Source: Pseudoxanthomonas sp. Root630 (GTDB taxonomy: Bacteria > Pseudomonadota > Gammaproteobacteria > Xanthomonadales > Xanthomonadaceae). Taken from it: DNA of 64,000 nt. Below the pieces are notes generated by a model. It was not told where the DNA came from and did no database searches. It saw only the letters and a program-made list of their open reading frames with translations. Position 1 is the first letter of the stretch. Every line of letters starts with the position of its first letter. The translations under genes were made by a program, and so were the position numbers. Where the stretch lies: contig NZ_LMGY01000019.1 in NCBI RefSeq assembly GCF_001427585.1, forward strand, positions 119,953 through 183,952. The letters are read 5' to 3'. Shown here piece by piece: positions 46,191 through 54,323 of the stretch.

Positions 46191-46604
46191 TCACGGCACT
46201 TTCGATGTTTTCCGTGGGCGGCCATCGGTCGCGGCCTGGCCCAGCAGGCGCCGGAACCGGGGACATTCGAGATGATTGGGTGCCGGGCACGCGGCGGCGT
46301 GGCGAAGTCCGTCCCGCATCGCGCTCAGCCTCAGGATCATCGCGTCCAGTTCGCGCGCCTTGGTGCGCAGGGCACGGCGGTCGATCTCCGGCCGACCGTC
46401 GGCGCCGAACATCGCCGCGATCTCGTCCAGCGAGAAGCCCGCGGTCTGCCCGAGGGCGATGAGGGCCAGGCGTTCGAGGACGCCGGGGTCGAACAGGCGG
46501 CGCAGCCCGTGCCGCCCGACCGATGCGATCAGGCCCTTCTGCTCGTAATAGCGCAGTGCGGATGCCGGCACGCCGGACCGTTTCGCGACCTCGCCGATGT
46601 CCAT
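46191..46604 (-). CDS. MerR family transcriptional regulator
   Basis: The 137-residue regulator has the MerR helix-turn-helix (MDIGEVAKRSGVPASALRYYEQKGL), the dimerisation helix, and a C-terminal region with two Cys (AACPAPNHLECPRF) that could sense metal or redox state, as in SoxR-like proteins. ATG 46604 is placed directly before the conserved motif. It is divergent from the DUF2938-DUF2798 pair across a 99-base gap that holds a strong palindromic operator. Confidence 0.88.
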   Translation of the reverse strand: MDIGEVAKRSGVPASALRYYEQKGLIASVGRHGLRRLFDPGVLERLALIALGQTAGFSLDEIAAMFGADGRPEIDRRALRTKARELDAMILRLSAMRDGLRHAAACPAPNHLECPRFRRLLGQAATDGRPRKTSKVP

Positions 46605-46615
46605 CACGACCCCGC

Positions 46616-46638
46616 TTGACTTCAAGTTGACTTGAAGT
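46616..46638. promoter_or_regulatory. MerR/SoxR-type operator
   Basis: A perfect inverted repeat, ACTTCAAGT (46619-46627) TG ACTTGAAGT (46630-46638), overlaps a TTGACT -35 candidate at 46616-46621. It resembles the SoxR box CCTCAAGTTAACTTGAGG. It also forms an 11-base direct repeat (TTGACTTCAAG, TTGACTTGAAG). MerR-family activators act at stretched promoters with exactly this arrangement. Confidence 0.7.
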
Positions 46639-46703
46639 GGCATCGTGCGCGCAACGGTCGTGGGGCACAAGCCTGTGCCGGACCGTCGCACGAGGAGAAC
46701 GAC

Positions 46704-47195
46704 ATGGCTGCCTGGATCTGCACGGTGCTCATCGGCATCGGCGGCACGCTCGCGATGGATGCGTGGGGCTTGCTGCGTCGCCGCCTGTTCGGTGTGCCGG
46801 TCGCCGACTACGCGCTGGTCGGTCGTTGGCTGGGCCACATGCCAGCGGGTCGGTTCCGCCACGGCGCCATCGCCCGCAGCCGCGTCATTCGCGGCGAACG
46901 CGTACTGGGGTGGTGCATGCACTACCTGACCGGCGTGGTCTTTGCCGGCGCGCTTCCCATGGTCTGGGGGACGACGTGGCTGCGTAACCCCACGCCGGGC
47001 CCGGCGATCGTGGTCGGTGCGGTCACCGTCGCGGCGCCGTTCCTGCTGATGCAGCCGGGCATGGGCGCCGGTATCGCGGCCTCCAGGACGCCGCGTCCAG
47101 GCAGGGCCCGCCTGCACAGCGTGATGAACCACCTCGTGTTCGGTGCAGGGCTTTATCTGTCGGCCCTGTGCCTGAGTCCACTGTGCTTTCCCTGA
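46704..47195 (+). CDS. DUF2938 membrane protein
   Basis: The 163-residue protein begins MAAWICTVLIGIGGTLAMDAWG, typical of DUF2938, and has about four membrane helices with a conserved ...ALVGRWLGHMPAGRF... loop. A GAGGAGAA lies before the ATG. It is the first gene behind the MerR-type operator and is followed by a DUF2798 gene. Function is unknown; repeated pairing with MerR regulators suggests a stress-induced membrane function. Confidence 0.85.
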   Translation: MAAWICTVLIGIGGTLAMDAWGLLRRRLFGVPVADYALVGRWLGHMPAGRFRHGAIARSRVIRGERVLGWCMHYLTGVVFAGALPMVWGTTWLRNPTPGPAIVVGAVTVAAPFLLMQPGMGAGIAASRTPRPGRARLHSVMNHLVFGAGLYLSALCLSPLCFP

Positions 47196-47222
47196 TCCTC
47201 TTCATTCCCCAAGGAGTCTTCC

Positions 47223-47447
47223 ATGCGTATTCCCGCCCGTTTCGCGCCGCTGCTGTTCGGTGCGCTGCTGTCCGCCATCATGGTGTCGCTGGTGTCCGCC
47301 TTCGTGTTGCTGATCAACCAAGGGCTGCACGCCGGGTTCATCGCCACGTGGGCACGCAGTTGTGCCACGACCTGGCCGGTGGCGTTCATCGCCGTCACGT
47401 TGGTGGCTCCGTGGGTGCGCCGGGTCGTCGCGACGCTGACGGCCTGA
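47223..47447 (+). CDS. DUF2798 small membrane protein
   Basis: The 74-residue protein is two helices (about 12-32 and 50-68) joined by a short loop, with the RFAPLLFGALLSAIMVS start of DUF2798. AAGGAG lies upstream. It is probably co-transcribed with the DUF2938 gene (27-base gap). Function is unknown. Confidence 0.85.
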   Translation: MRIPARFAPLLFGALLSAIMVSLVSAFVLLINQGLHAGFIATWARSCATTWPVAFIAVTLVAPWVRRVVATLTA

Positions 47448-47497
47448 TGGCGCGATGGATGAAGGCGGCTGTTTGCGCGAACGTACGAGCGCGCAGG

Positions 47498-47839
47498 TCA
47501 GCGCGGAGCGCGCTTGCGCGGCGGCCCCGCATCCTTGCGCACGCGGGTCTCGTAGGCCTTTACGACCAGCGCTCTGACGACCGCAGGCGTGGCGTGGGCC
47601 AGGTCCACGCGCAGGCCCAGCACCTTGCTGCCCCAGAACAGCTTCTCGAGGAAGGCGGGATACATCGCCAGCGCCTGCTCGCGGTCTTCTTCGCCGACGA
47701 ACACGTGCAGGTGCGTTCCCTCGGGCGGAATCGTCACGAAGATCTTGCCGCGTACGCGGAACGACGAATAGGTGTGGTGCGGTTCTTCGGTCACCGCCTC
47801 GAGCGACAGCGCATGCGCGCGGATGTCCGCCAGCTTCAC
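47498..47839 (-). CDS. MmcQ/YjbR family protein
   Basis: The 113-residue protein has a YjbR (DUF419) double-wing fold pattern: ALSLEAVTEEPHHTYSSFRVRGKIFVTI and the Trp in LFWGSKVLGLRVDL. Members are DNA-binding-like proteins of unknown role. The start codon is GTG. The C-terminus is basic (VRKDAGPPRKRAPR), which may help nucleic-acid binding. Confidence 0.8.
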   Translation of the reverse strand: MKLADIRAHALSLEAVTEEPHHTYSSFRVRGKIFVTIPPEGTHLHVFVGEEDREQALAMYPAFLEKLFWGSKVLGLRVDLAHATPAVVRALVVKAYETRVRKDAGPPRKRAPR

Positions 47840-47864
47840 GGATCGATGCCTGCCCGTCGGCGCG

Positions 47865-48287
47865 TCAGGCCGCCCGCGCCTTGCGCGACGCCAACCGATG
47901 CCCCAGCCACGCCATCGGCAGGTAGGCGAACACCAGGTCCACGACGGTGAACCAGAGCGGCGAGGGCAGCATGGCGACGGCGGCGATGCCGCCGATCAGG
48001 AAGCACGCACCCACCACCCACGCCGGCCCAGTCGTCCGGCCGGGCGTAGCCAGCGTCGCAACGAAGGCGCCGACCAGCGTGCCTACCGCGTGCGCCAGGA
48101 ACGGGAACAGGAAGTGCTTCGGCTCGAACAGCGGCATGGCCGCCTTCAGGCCTTCGGTGGTGGTGGTATCCACGCCGGCCGGCGGCGGGATCACATGGCC
48201 GCTGAGCATGACCAGCGCCATGTTGACGATGCTGCCGACGAACAGCCCGGCGATGACGGCCAGGATCAAATGGAACACACGCTTCAT
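47865..48287 (-). CDS. Hypothetical four-helix membrane protein
   Basis: The 140-residue protein has four hydrophobic segments (about 4-28, 60-80, 88-104, 110-127) and a basic C-terminus. GGAGGTTGTC precedes ATG 48287. I do not recognise a named family. It precedes the YjbR gene by 25 bases on the same strand and could be co-transcribed with it. The 115 bases to the next gene show no gene or clear signal. Confidence 0.6.
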   Translation of the reverse strand: MKRVFHLILAVIAGLFVGSIVNMALVMLSGHVIPPPAGVDTTTTEGLKAAMPLFEPKHFLFPFLAHAVGTLVGAFVATLATPGRTTGPAWVVGACFLIGGIAAVAMLPSPLWFTVVDLVFAYLPMAWLGHRLASRKARAA

Positions 48288-48402
48288 GACAACCTCCGGC
48301 AAGGATGCGAGGGACTGCCCGTCGGCGTGGGGCCGGCCGTGACTGCGAGCGACTATAGCGGAGCGCTGGTTCAGGCGCCTCCTGAGGTTCTCGATGGGAT
48401 CC

Positions 48403-48834
48403 TCACCACGCAAACCCTTCCTTCCAGTCGCTCTGAGGCAGCCATGTGGTCTGGTCCGGCGACGAAGCATCGATCTGGCCGGCGACCACGCTGCGCGCCA
48501 CCATCGGTTCGATGTCCGAGAAGCGGGTTGCGCGTGATCCGATGCCGGCGCCGATCAGGTTGTTGTGGATGTCCATCTGGTTGGATCGTTTGCCGCGCCG
48601 TTCCATCACGCCGTTCACCAGGTCGATGGCGCGCGGGTCGAGCGTGTAGGCCACGACCGCGCTGGCGAGCGTGTGCCGGTACGCATCCAGTGGGCCATGG
48701 CGGCCGCCCGGCAGCGGGCTCTGCAGGACGTGGGACCAGGTGTAGATCAGGACGAAGGCGGGATAAGCCGCCAGGAGCAGGGCGGCCAGCACGAGCCTGC
48801 GCAGCCAGGGGCGCTTGCGTTTCGATGGTGTCAT
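48403..48834 (-). CDS. Hypothetical anchored protein with DUF6973-like motif
   Basis: The 143-residue protein has a basic N-terminus and one membrane helix (about 13-32), then GPLDAYRHTLASAVVAY and QMDIHNNLIGAGIGS. The DAxRH and MDxHNN pieces resemble DUF6973-type proteins, in which His and Asn residues are conserved; the match is by memory and unconfirmed. It follows the YbjQ gene by five bases, so the two are likely one unit. Confidence 0.55.
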   Translation of the reverse strand: MTPSKRKRPWLRRLVLAALLLAAYPAFVLIYTWSHVLQSPLPGGRHGPLDAYRHTLASAVVAYTLDPRAIDLVNGVMERRGKRSNQMDIHNNLIGAGIGSRATRFSDIEPMVARSVVAGQIDASSPDQTTWLPQSDWKEGFAW

Positions 48835-48839
48835 CGGCG

Positions 48840-49247
48840 TCAGTCGTCGAGCGGTTCGACCACCACCGCCGTGCCGTAGCACAGCACTTCGGTGAGGCCG
48901 GCCATCACGTCGGTGGCGTCGTAGCGGACGGCGACGATCGCATTGGCGCCCAGCTGCCGCGCATGCTGCAGCATGTCGCGATAAGTCTCGTCGCGGGCCT
49001 GTTCGCAGAGTTCGGTGTAGATGGTGATGTTGCCGCCGAACAGCGACTGCAGTCCGCCGAGGAAGTTGCCGACGATCGACCGCGACCGCACCGTGATGCC
49101 GCGCACCATGCCGAGGTTGCGACGAATGCGGTAGCCCGGCAGTTCCAGTGCGGTGGTCACCATCGCATCGTTGAGCGACAACGGGGCGGTACGCGGTGCG
49201 GCGGGCGAGGATGCGTAGGCCGAGGAGGAGTTGTAAGGATCGGTCAT
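48840..49247 (-). CDS. YbjQ/UPF0145 family protein
   Basis: The 135-residue protein has a Ser/Ala-rich N-terminal tail of about 25 residues before the UPF0145 domain ([27 protein letters not shown], then [15 protein letters not shown] and [10 protein letters not shown]). The family is a small pentamer of unknown function, sometimes called heavy-metal-binding-like. ATG 49247 is followed by the low-complexity tail, which is unusual compared with the 100-110-residue family. Confidence 0.8.
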   Translation of the reverse strand: MTDPYNSSSAYASSPAAPRTAPLSLNDAMVTTALELPGYRIRRNLGMVRGITVRSRSIVGNFLGGLQSLFGGNITIYTELCEQARDETYRDMLQHARQLGANAIVAVRYDATDVMAGLTEVLCYGTAVVVEPLDD

Positions 49248-49287
49248 CGTGTTTCCGGGCGGAGGTTGGCGAAGCGTGGCGTGTGGC

Positions 49288-49695
49288 TCAGGTGTACAGA
49301 TGCTGGCCCAGTTCCACGACGGTGGCCTGCCAGTCATGGAAGTCGTCGGTCTCCTCCCATAGTTCCCGTAGCTCCGAGTGGTCGGCCAGGATGCGGGTGA
49401 GTGCGTCGCGCGCCTGTGCGGCGGTCGTGGCGTCGATGGTGGGACGGATGCGGGCGAGCCAGTCGGCCAGCCCGTCCTCCTGCTGTGCGGCGAGCGTGGG
49501 ACGCCCCAGGGCGGCCGCCACGATCTCCGCGGCCACGATGGCCACCGTGGCATCGGGCGCTTCCACGTACTCGCTCGATGTCAGCACATTGTCGAACACC
49601 TCCGCGATCAACGACAGGTCGCCGCTCTGCAGCGCGTCGATCATGAAATCCGCCGCGTCGTCGTTCTCGAACGAGCCGATGCCCCAGGTGCCCAT
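49288..49695 (-). CDS. DUF4259 protein
   Basis: The 135-residue acidic protein begins [17 protein letters not shown], the DUF4259 signature. It is predicted helical and cytoplasmic, with no known role; such proteins are often found singly and sometimes near toxin-immunity loci. GAGG lies upstream of the ATG. It precedes the YbjQ gene by 40 bases on the same strand. Confidence 0.82.
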   Translation of the reverse strand: MGTWGIGSFENDDAADFMIDALQSGDLSLIAEVFDNVLTSSEYVEAPDATVAIVAAEIVAAALGRPTLAAQQEDGLADWLARIRPTIDATTAAQARDALTRILADHSELRELWEETDDFHDWQATVVELGQHLYT

Positions 49696-49727
49696 GCAGT
49701 TGAACCTCGATCAGTGTGCGGCTGGAG

Positions 49728-50264
49728 TCATTGTGAGGGCGGCACGCATGCGCCGGATTTGAGAGTGGTCGTTCCGATTGGAACCCATGTTTCTTCCAGC
49801 GTGCGGACCCCGGTGTCAGGCGTGGAGGGACGCCAGTGTCGCTCCACACGGAATACGGGAACACCGTCGTTCAGTACGAAGAAGTAAGTCGGGCCTTCCA
49901 CCAAATCTTCCTGCACATCCTGCATGGAAGGAACGCTGACGCTGAGTCCCCAGGTTCCCCAGTCCGGCACGTGTTTCTCGATATGCAGAAATCCCATGCC
50001 ATGAACGATCTCCACTTCATCGAGTTTCGGGAGTGGGATGTCACCGAGCAACGCCTGCGGAAGCCAGTTTGAATGTTGGCCTATCTGGATGCACAGCGAG
50101 GCAAGACGATCCTCGTGCTCCGCCACGTAAATGACTTCGCCATCGGACGAGCGCTTCCAGACCTCGCTCGGCGAGAAGGCGAGAGGCGATGTCGCCGCCG
50201 CAGGGAGTGCGAGAGGCCCGAGCGCGGCAATCGAGAGGGCGAAGAAGCGAGCCGTCGGCGTCAC
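49728..50264 (-). CDS. Secreted hypothetical protein
   Basis: The 178-residue product begins at GTG 50264, overlapping the aldo/keto reductase stop by four bases (GTGA). A signal peptide (TARFFALSIAALGPLALPAAAT) is clear. The mature part has two Cys (SLCIQIG and SGACVPP) and a Trp-rich centre (WGTWGLSVSVPS). No family is recognised. The coupling to the reductase implies one transcript. Confidence 0.6.
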   Translation of the reverse strand: MTPTARFFALSIAALGPLALPAAATSPLAFSPSEVWKRSSDGEVIYVAEHEDRLASLCIQIGQHSNWLPQALLGDIPLPKLDEVEIVHGMGFLHIEKHVPDWGTWGLSVSVPSMQDVQEDLVEGPTYFFVLNDGVPVFRVERHWRPSTPDTGVRTLEETWVPIGTTTLKSGACVPPSQ

Positions 50265-51229
50265 GGCACCCGCCCGCCTCGCGCCACCGTGAACAGCGCA
50301 TACCACTCCTCGCGCGAGAGTTGGACCGCATCCGCCGCGGCGCAGGCCACCAGCCGCACCGGGTCGGTGGTGCCGACGATGGGCTGCAGGCCGGCGGGAT
50401 GGCGCAACAGCCAGGCTAGTTGGATCGCTTCCGGCGTCACGCCCTTCGCGTCGGCCAGTTGGCGCAGCAGTGTGGAGATCTCGCGGATCACGGGGTCGGC
50501 GAACTCGGACGTCGTGGCCAGCTTGCCGCCGGCCAGCGGCGACCACGCCTGCACGCGGATGTCGTGCAGGCGCGCGTGGTCCAGCATGCCGGCGGCCGAG
50601 GCATAGGCGTGGCCGGTCGTGTTGGCGACCACGCCTTCGTCGATCAGGGGCAGGTGCAGCAGGCTGATTTCCACCTGGTTCGCCACCAGCGGCTGTCGCA
50701 CATGACGGCGGAGCAGGTCGATCTGGCCGGGCGTGTGGTTGCTGACGCCGAAGTGCCGCACCTTGCCGCTGGCATGCAGGGCATCGAACGCCTGCGCGAC
50801 GTCTTCCGGCTCCATCAGCGCATCGGGGCGATGCAGCAGCAGCACGTCCAGATGGTCCACACCCAGGCGCGCAAGGCTGCCTTCCACCGAGGCCACGATG
50901 TGCGCATGGCTGAAGTCGTAGCGGCCCGGGGTGCCGGGCGGGTCGTCGGCGAAGCGGATGCCGCACTTCGATTGCAACACCATCTTCGCGCGCAGGCCCG
51001 GCGAGGCGCGCAATACGTCGCCGAAGACCTGCTCGGACTTGCCGCGGGCATAGATGTCCGCGTGGTCGAACAGGGTGATGCCGTGGGCCAGGGCGGTTTC
51101 GACCAGCCGTTGCGCGTTGCGCCGCTCGTCCGCGGTGATCGGCGAGGTGTCCCAGGCACGGCTCAGGTGCATGCAGCCGTAACCGATCCGGGACGTCGTG
51201 AGGCCCTCGGCGAGGGGATAGGTCTTCAT
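50261..51229 (-). CDS. Aldo/keto reductase (YdhF-like)
   Basis: The 322-residue TIM-barrel oxidoreductase has the AKR tetrad Asp55, Tyr60 (FDHADIYA), Lys88 (LQSKCG) and His133 (LLHRPD). It is NADPH-dependent by family. The physiological substrate is unknown. Its end overlaps the secreted hypothetical gene, and it has a weak ribosome site. Confidence 0.88.
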   Translation of the reverse strand: MKTYPLAEGLTTSRIGYGCMHLSRAWDTSPITADERRNAQRLVETALAHGITLFDHADIYARGKSEQVFGDVLRASPGLRAKMVLQSKCGIRFADDPPGTPGRYDFSHAHIVASVEGSLARLGVDHLDVLLLHRPDALMEPEDVAQAFDALHASGKVRHFGVSNHTPGQIDLLRRHVRQPLVANQVEISLLHLPLIDEGVVANTTGHAYASAAGMLDHARLHDIRVQAWSPLAGGKLATTSEFADPVIREISTLLRQLADAKGVTPEAIQLAWLLRHPAGLQPIVGTTDPVRLVACAAADAVQLSREEWYALFTVARGGRVP

Positions 51230-51280
51230 CGGCAGGCCACGCAGGACGGGGACGGCATCATGCCAGAGCGTCGCGGCATG

Positions 51281-52537
51281 TCAGCTGCGCGCGCGTTCGG
51301 CGGCGAGCATCTGCGCCAGCGCATCGGCGTCCAGCGGACGCGCGAGATGGTAGCCCTGCACGTCGTCCACCCCGAGCGCCTGCAGGGCGGCCAGTTCGGA
51401 CGCGGTCTCCACGCCTTCGGCCACCACATGCGACTGGGTCTGCCGCGCGAACTCGATCAGCGCGGCGGCCAGTGCGCGGCGGGGGGAATCGCTGTCGATA
51501 TCGCGGGTCAGGCTGAGGTCCAGCTTGATGATGTCCGGCTGGATCGCCAGTACGTGCCGCATGCTGGCGTAACCCGCGCCGGCATCGTCCACGGCCACGC
51601 GCACGCCGGCTTCGCGCAGCGGCGCCAGGCGCTTGTTGAGCAGGCCGTAGTCGTCCACCAGCGAATGCTCGGTGATTTCCAGCACCACGCGGCGCGGATC
51701 GAGATCGTCGATATAGCCGTCGATGCCGCCGCTGATGATCGTCTGCGGCGACACGTTGAGCGCCACGTAGAAATCGCCCGGCATGTGACGAAGACCATCG
51801 AGCGCGGACAGGATGGCGTTGAGCTCCAGGCGCACGCCCAGGCCGATCTCGCGCGCCTCGGCGAACCACACGTCGGGCGTGCGCTGGGGTTCCAGCCTGA
51901 AGCGCGACAGGCATTCCACGCCGACGATGCGGCGTTCGCTGCTGCGGTAGATCGGCTGGTAGACCACGTGCGGTTGGCCCATTTCGAGCACCGCGGTGAT
52001 GCGCGCGACTTTCTCTTCGTGCGCCTGCACGGCATCCAGGTCGCCGTCGATCTGGTACGCCAGCAGGTCGGCGAAGGCGCGCATCATGTGCAGGTCGCGC
52101 TGGCTGAGCGACAGGTTGGCGGCCAGGCTGAAGCAGCAGAAGGTGCCGTACACGCGGCCGTCGCGCAGTTGGATCGGCACGCTGAGATGGGCGCCGATGG
52201 GGACCAGTGCGGTCTCGGGGATGTGCTCGAGCAGCGGTACGGCGCGGGTATCGGGGATCAGTTGCGGGATCTGTCCCTCGACCACGCGCATGCAGTAGCC
52301 CTCTTCGAGCGGGCTCGAATCGCCAGGGCGGATGGGGGCGGGATCCAGGCGGCTGGCGACGTGGCGGAACACGCGGTCGCGACCGTTGAACTCGGAGACG
52401 AAGGCCACATCCATGTCGAGGTGGCGGCGGACGGCATCCAGCATGCGGTCCACGTTGCGGCCGATGGCAGCGGCACCGGGGCCGCCGTCCAGCCAGGCGT
52501 CGGACAACAGCTCGTCGTGGATTCTTCGATCGATCAA
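51281..52537 (-). CDS. GAF-EAL protein, probable c-di-GMP phosphodiesterase
   Basis: The 418-residue protein starts at TTG 52537, seven bases after a near-perfect AGGAGG. It has a GAF domain (about 22-165) and an EAL domain (about 175-415). The EAL tripeptide itself is ECL (VGVECLSRF), but the other catalytic pieces remain: NVSP, ITEH, VAVDDAGAGYAS, IKLD and VAEGVE. Activity is therefore plausible, with some doubt at the first motif. It lies behind ppx, 173 bases away. No transmembrane segment is present. Confidence 0.85.
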   Translation of the reverse strand: MIDRRIHDELLSDAWLDGGPGAAAIGRNVDRMLDAVRRHLDMDVAFVSEFNGRDRVFRHVASRLDPAPIRPGDSSPLEEGYCMRVVEGQIPQLIPDTRAVPLLEHIPETALVPIGAHLSVPIQLRDGRVYGTFCCFSLAANLSLSQRDLHMMRAFADLLAYQIDGDLDAVQAHEEKVARITAVLEMGQPHVVYQPIYRSSERRIVGVECLSRFRLEPQRTPDVWFAEAREIGLGVRLELNAILSALDGLRHMPGDFYVALNVSPQTIISGGIDGYIDDLDPRRVVLEITEHSLVDDYGLLNKRLAPLREAGVRVAVDDAGAGYASMRHVLAIQPDIIKLDLSLTRDIDSDSPRRALAAALIEFARQTQSHVVAEGVETASELAALQALGVDDVQGYHLARPLDADALAQMLAAERARS

Positions 52538-52710
52538 GGCTTCCTCCTGAAGACAGGCGTACGACGAAGTGGAACAGCCGTCGGGCCTGCTCCCGCCGCA
52601 AGGGCGGACGGGGAGGATGGCGTGGGGACAGAAGGGTACAGGCCACGCCGCGGACCTCTCGGCAGGTCCGAGTGTACCTTCATGTCACATAAGGGGAAGT
52701 GCCGGCCGGC

Positions 52711-54240
52711 TCAGGCCACGAACGGCTTGAAGGCCACGCCCAGGCCCTGCATGTCTTCGGGCTCGCCGAGCAGGTCCGAGCGCAGCAACGGGCGGGCGTC
52801 GATCCACTTCTTGCTGACCACCAGGTCCAGGCGATCGCCCTGGGCGGTCACGTCCAGGCGCGGGATGGCTTCGTTGTCGTGCGAGCGGTGCAGCAACACG
52901 GCCAGGCGCAGCAGCGCGGCTTTGCGCTTGGCGCTCAGCAGCAGGCGGTCGGGCAGGGCGTCGAAGGCATTCTTGGGAATGCCGCGGCGATGCGTGCGGA
53001 CCAGGGCCGACAGCACCTGCTGTTCCTGGCGCGAGAAGCCTTCGATATCGGAGTGCTCGAGCAGATAGGCGCCGTGCACGTGGTATTGGCTGTGCGCGAT
53101 GACCAGGCCGATCTCGTGCAGGCGCGCGGCCCAGCCGAGCATGCGCGCGTCGTCGTCGTCCAGGCCCCAGCTCTGCTCGACCTGTTCGAACAGGCGCATC
53201 GCGGTGGCTTCCACGCGCGCGGCCTGGAACTCGTCGATGCCGTAGCGCTGCATCAGCGCGGCGGTGGACAGGTCGCGCGGATCGTTGTCGCCGCCACGGC
53301 CCAGCATGTCGAACAGGATGCCTTCGCGCATCGCCGCCTTGCTGACCATCAGGCGCTGCAGGCCCAGCGCTTCGAACGCGGCCTCCAGCACCAGCACGCC
53401 GCCGGCGATGATCGGCCGGCGGTCGTTGGACAGGCCCGGCAGATCGATGTCCTCGATGCGGTCGGCCTGCAGCAGCTTCTCGCGCACCTGCGGCAGCGCC
53501 TCGGCGGTGACGGCGCCCTTGGTGAGCTTCATCGCCGCGCAGATCTCGCCGATCGCCTTGTTGGTGCCGGAGGAGCCGATGGCTTCCTGCCATCCCAGGC
53601 TGCGGTAGAGACCGGCGAACTGCTGGAACTCGGCGCCGATCTCGGTGAGCGCTTCTTTCCATCGCTTGCGCGAGAGCTTGCCGCCGGGGAAGAACCGGCG
53701 CGTGCTGGCGATGCAACCGGCCTGCAGGCTTTCGCGTTCGAGCGTGTCGAAGCCGCGGCCGATGATGAATTCGGTGGAGCCGCCGCCGATGTCGATCACT
53801 AGGCGGCGCTGGCTCGCCTTCGGCGGTTGGGAGTGCGCGACACCCAGGTAGATCAGGCGCGCCTCTTCGCGTCCGGAGACCACTTCGATCGGCTTGCCCA
53901 GCGCGGCTTCGGCCGCGACCAGGAACTCCTGCGGCTCGCGCAACTGGCGCACGGTATTGGTGGCGAGCGCACGCACGCGCGCCGCGGGAATATCGCGGAT
54001 GCGCTGGCCGAAACGCGACAGGCAGTCGAGCGCGCGCTGGCGGGCGGCGGCGGACAGGCCGCCCTTGCCATCCAGGCCATCGGCCATGCGTACCGTTTCG
54101 CGCAGCCGGTCCACCACGCGCAGCTGGCCCAGCAGCGAACGCGCGACCACCATGTGGAAGCTGTTGGAACCCAGGTCGATCGCGGCCAGCAGGTCCCCGT
54201 CCTGGAGCGGCGGGGAGGTGGGGGAGTTCAAGGGCGCCAT
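52711..54240 (-). CDS. ppx: Exopolyphosphatase
   Basis: The 509-residue protein has the ASKHA phosphate loop AAIDLGSNSFHMVV at about 19-32, the second loop VIDIGGGSTEFI, and a C-terminal HD-like domain (ARLHEIGLVIAHS, HGAYLLEHSDI). It degrades polyphosphate, or hydrolyses pppGpp, from the chain end. It follows ppk by 83 bases, in the order phoB-phoR-ppk-ppx. Confidence 0.95.
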   Translation of the reverse strand: MAPLNSPTSPPLQDGDLLAAIDLGSNSFHMVVARSLLGQLRVVDRLRETVRMADGLDGKGGLSAAARQRALDCLSRFGQRIRDIPAARVRALATNTVRQLREPQEFLVAAEAALGKPIEVVSGREEARLIYLGVAHSQPPKASQRRLVIDIGGGSTEFIIGRGFDTLERESLQAGCIASTRRFFPGGKLSRKRWKEALTEIGAEFQQFAGLYRSLGWQEAIGSSGTNKAIGEICAAMKLTKGAVTAEALPQVREKLLQADRIEDIDLPGLSNDRRPIIAGGVLVLEAAFEALGLQRLMVSKAAMREGILFDMLGRGGDNDPRDLSTAALMQRYGIDEFQAARVEATAMRLFEQVEQSWGLDDDDARMLGWAARLHEIGLVIAHSQYHVHGAYLLEHSDIEGFSRQEQQVLSALVRTHRRGIPKNAFDALPDRLLLSAKRKAALLRLAVLLHRSHDNEAIPRLDVTAQGDRLDLVVSKKWIDARPLLRSDLLGEPEDMQGLGVAFKPFVA

Positions 54241-54323
54241 GCGATCAGTTTAGCCGGTGGGACCCGGCATTGCTGCACCGCGACGATGACGCCGGGCATC
54301 GCAGGATGCGTCCGATGGTCGCA

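Noticed and set aside
50420..53068. An open frame of about 880 codons on the plus strand spanning the reductase, GAF-EAL and ppx genes
   Set aside because: It crosses several real genes on the other strand, has low-complexity composition and no recognisable domain.
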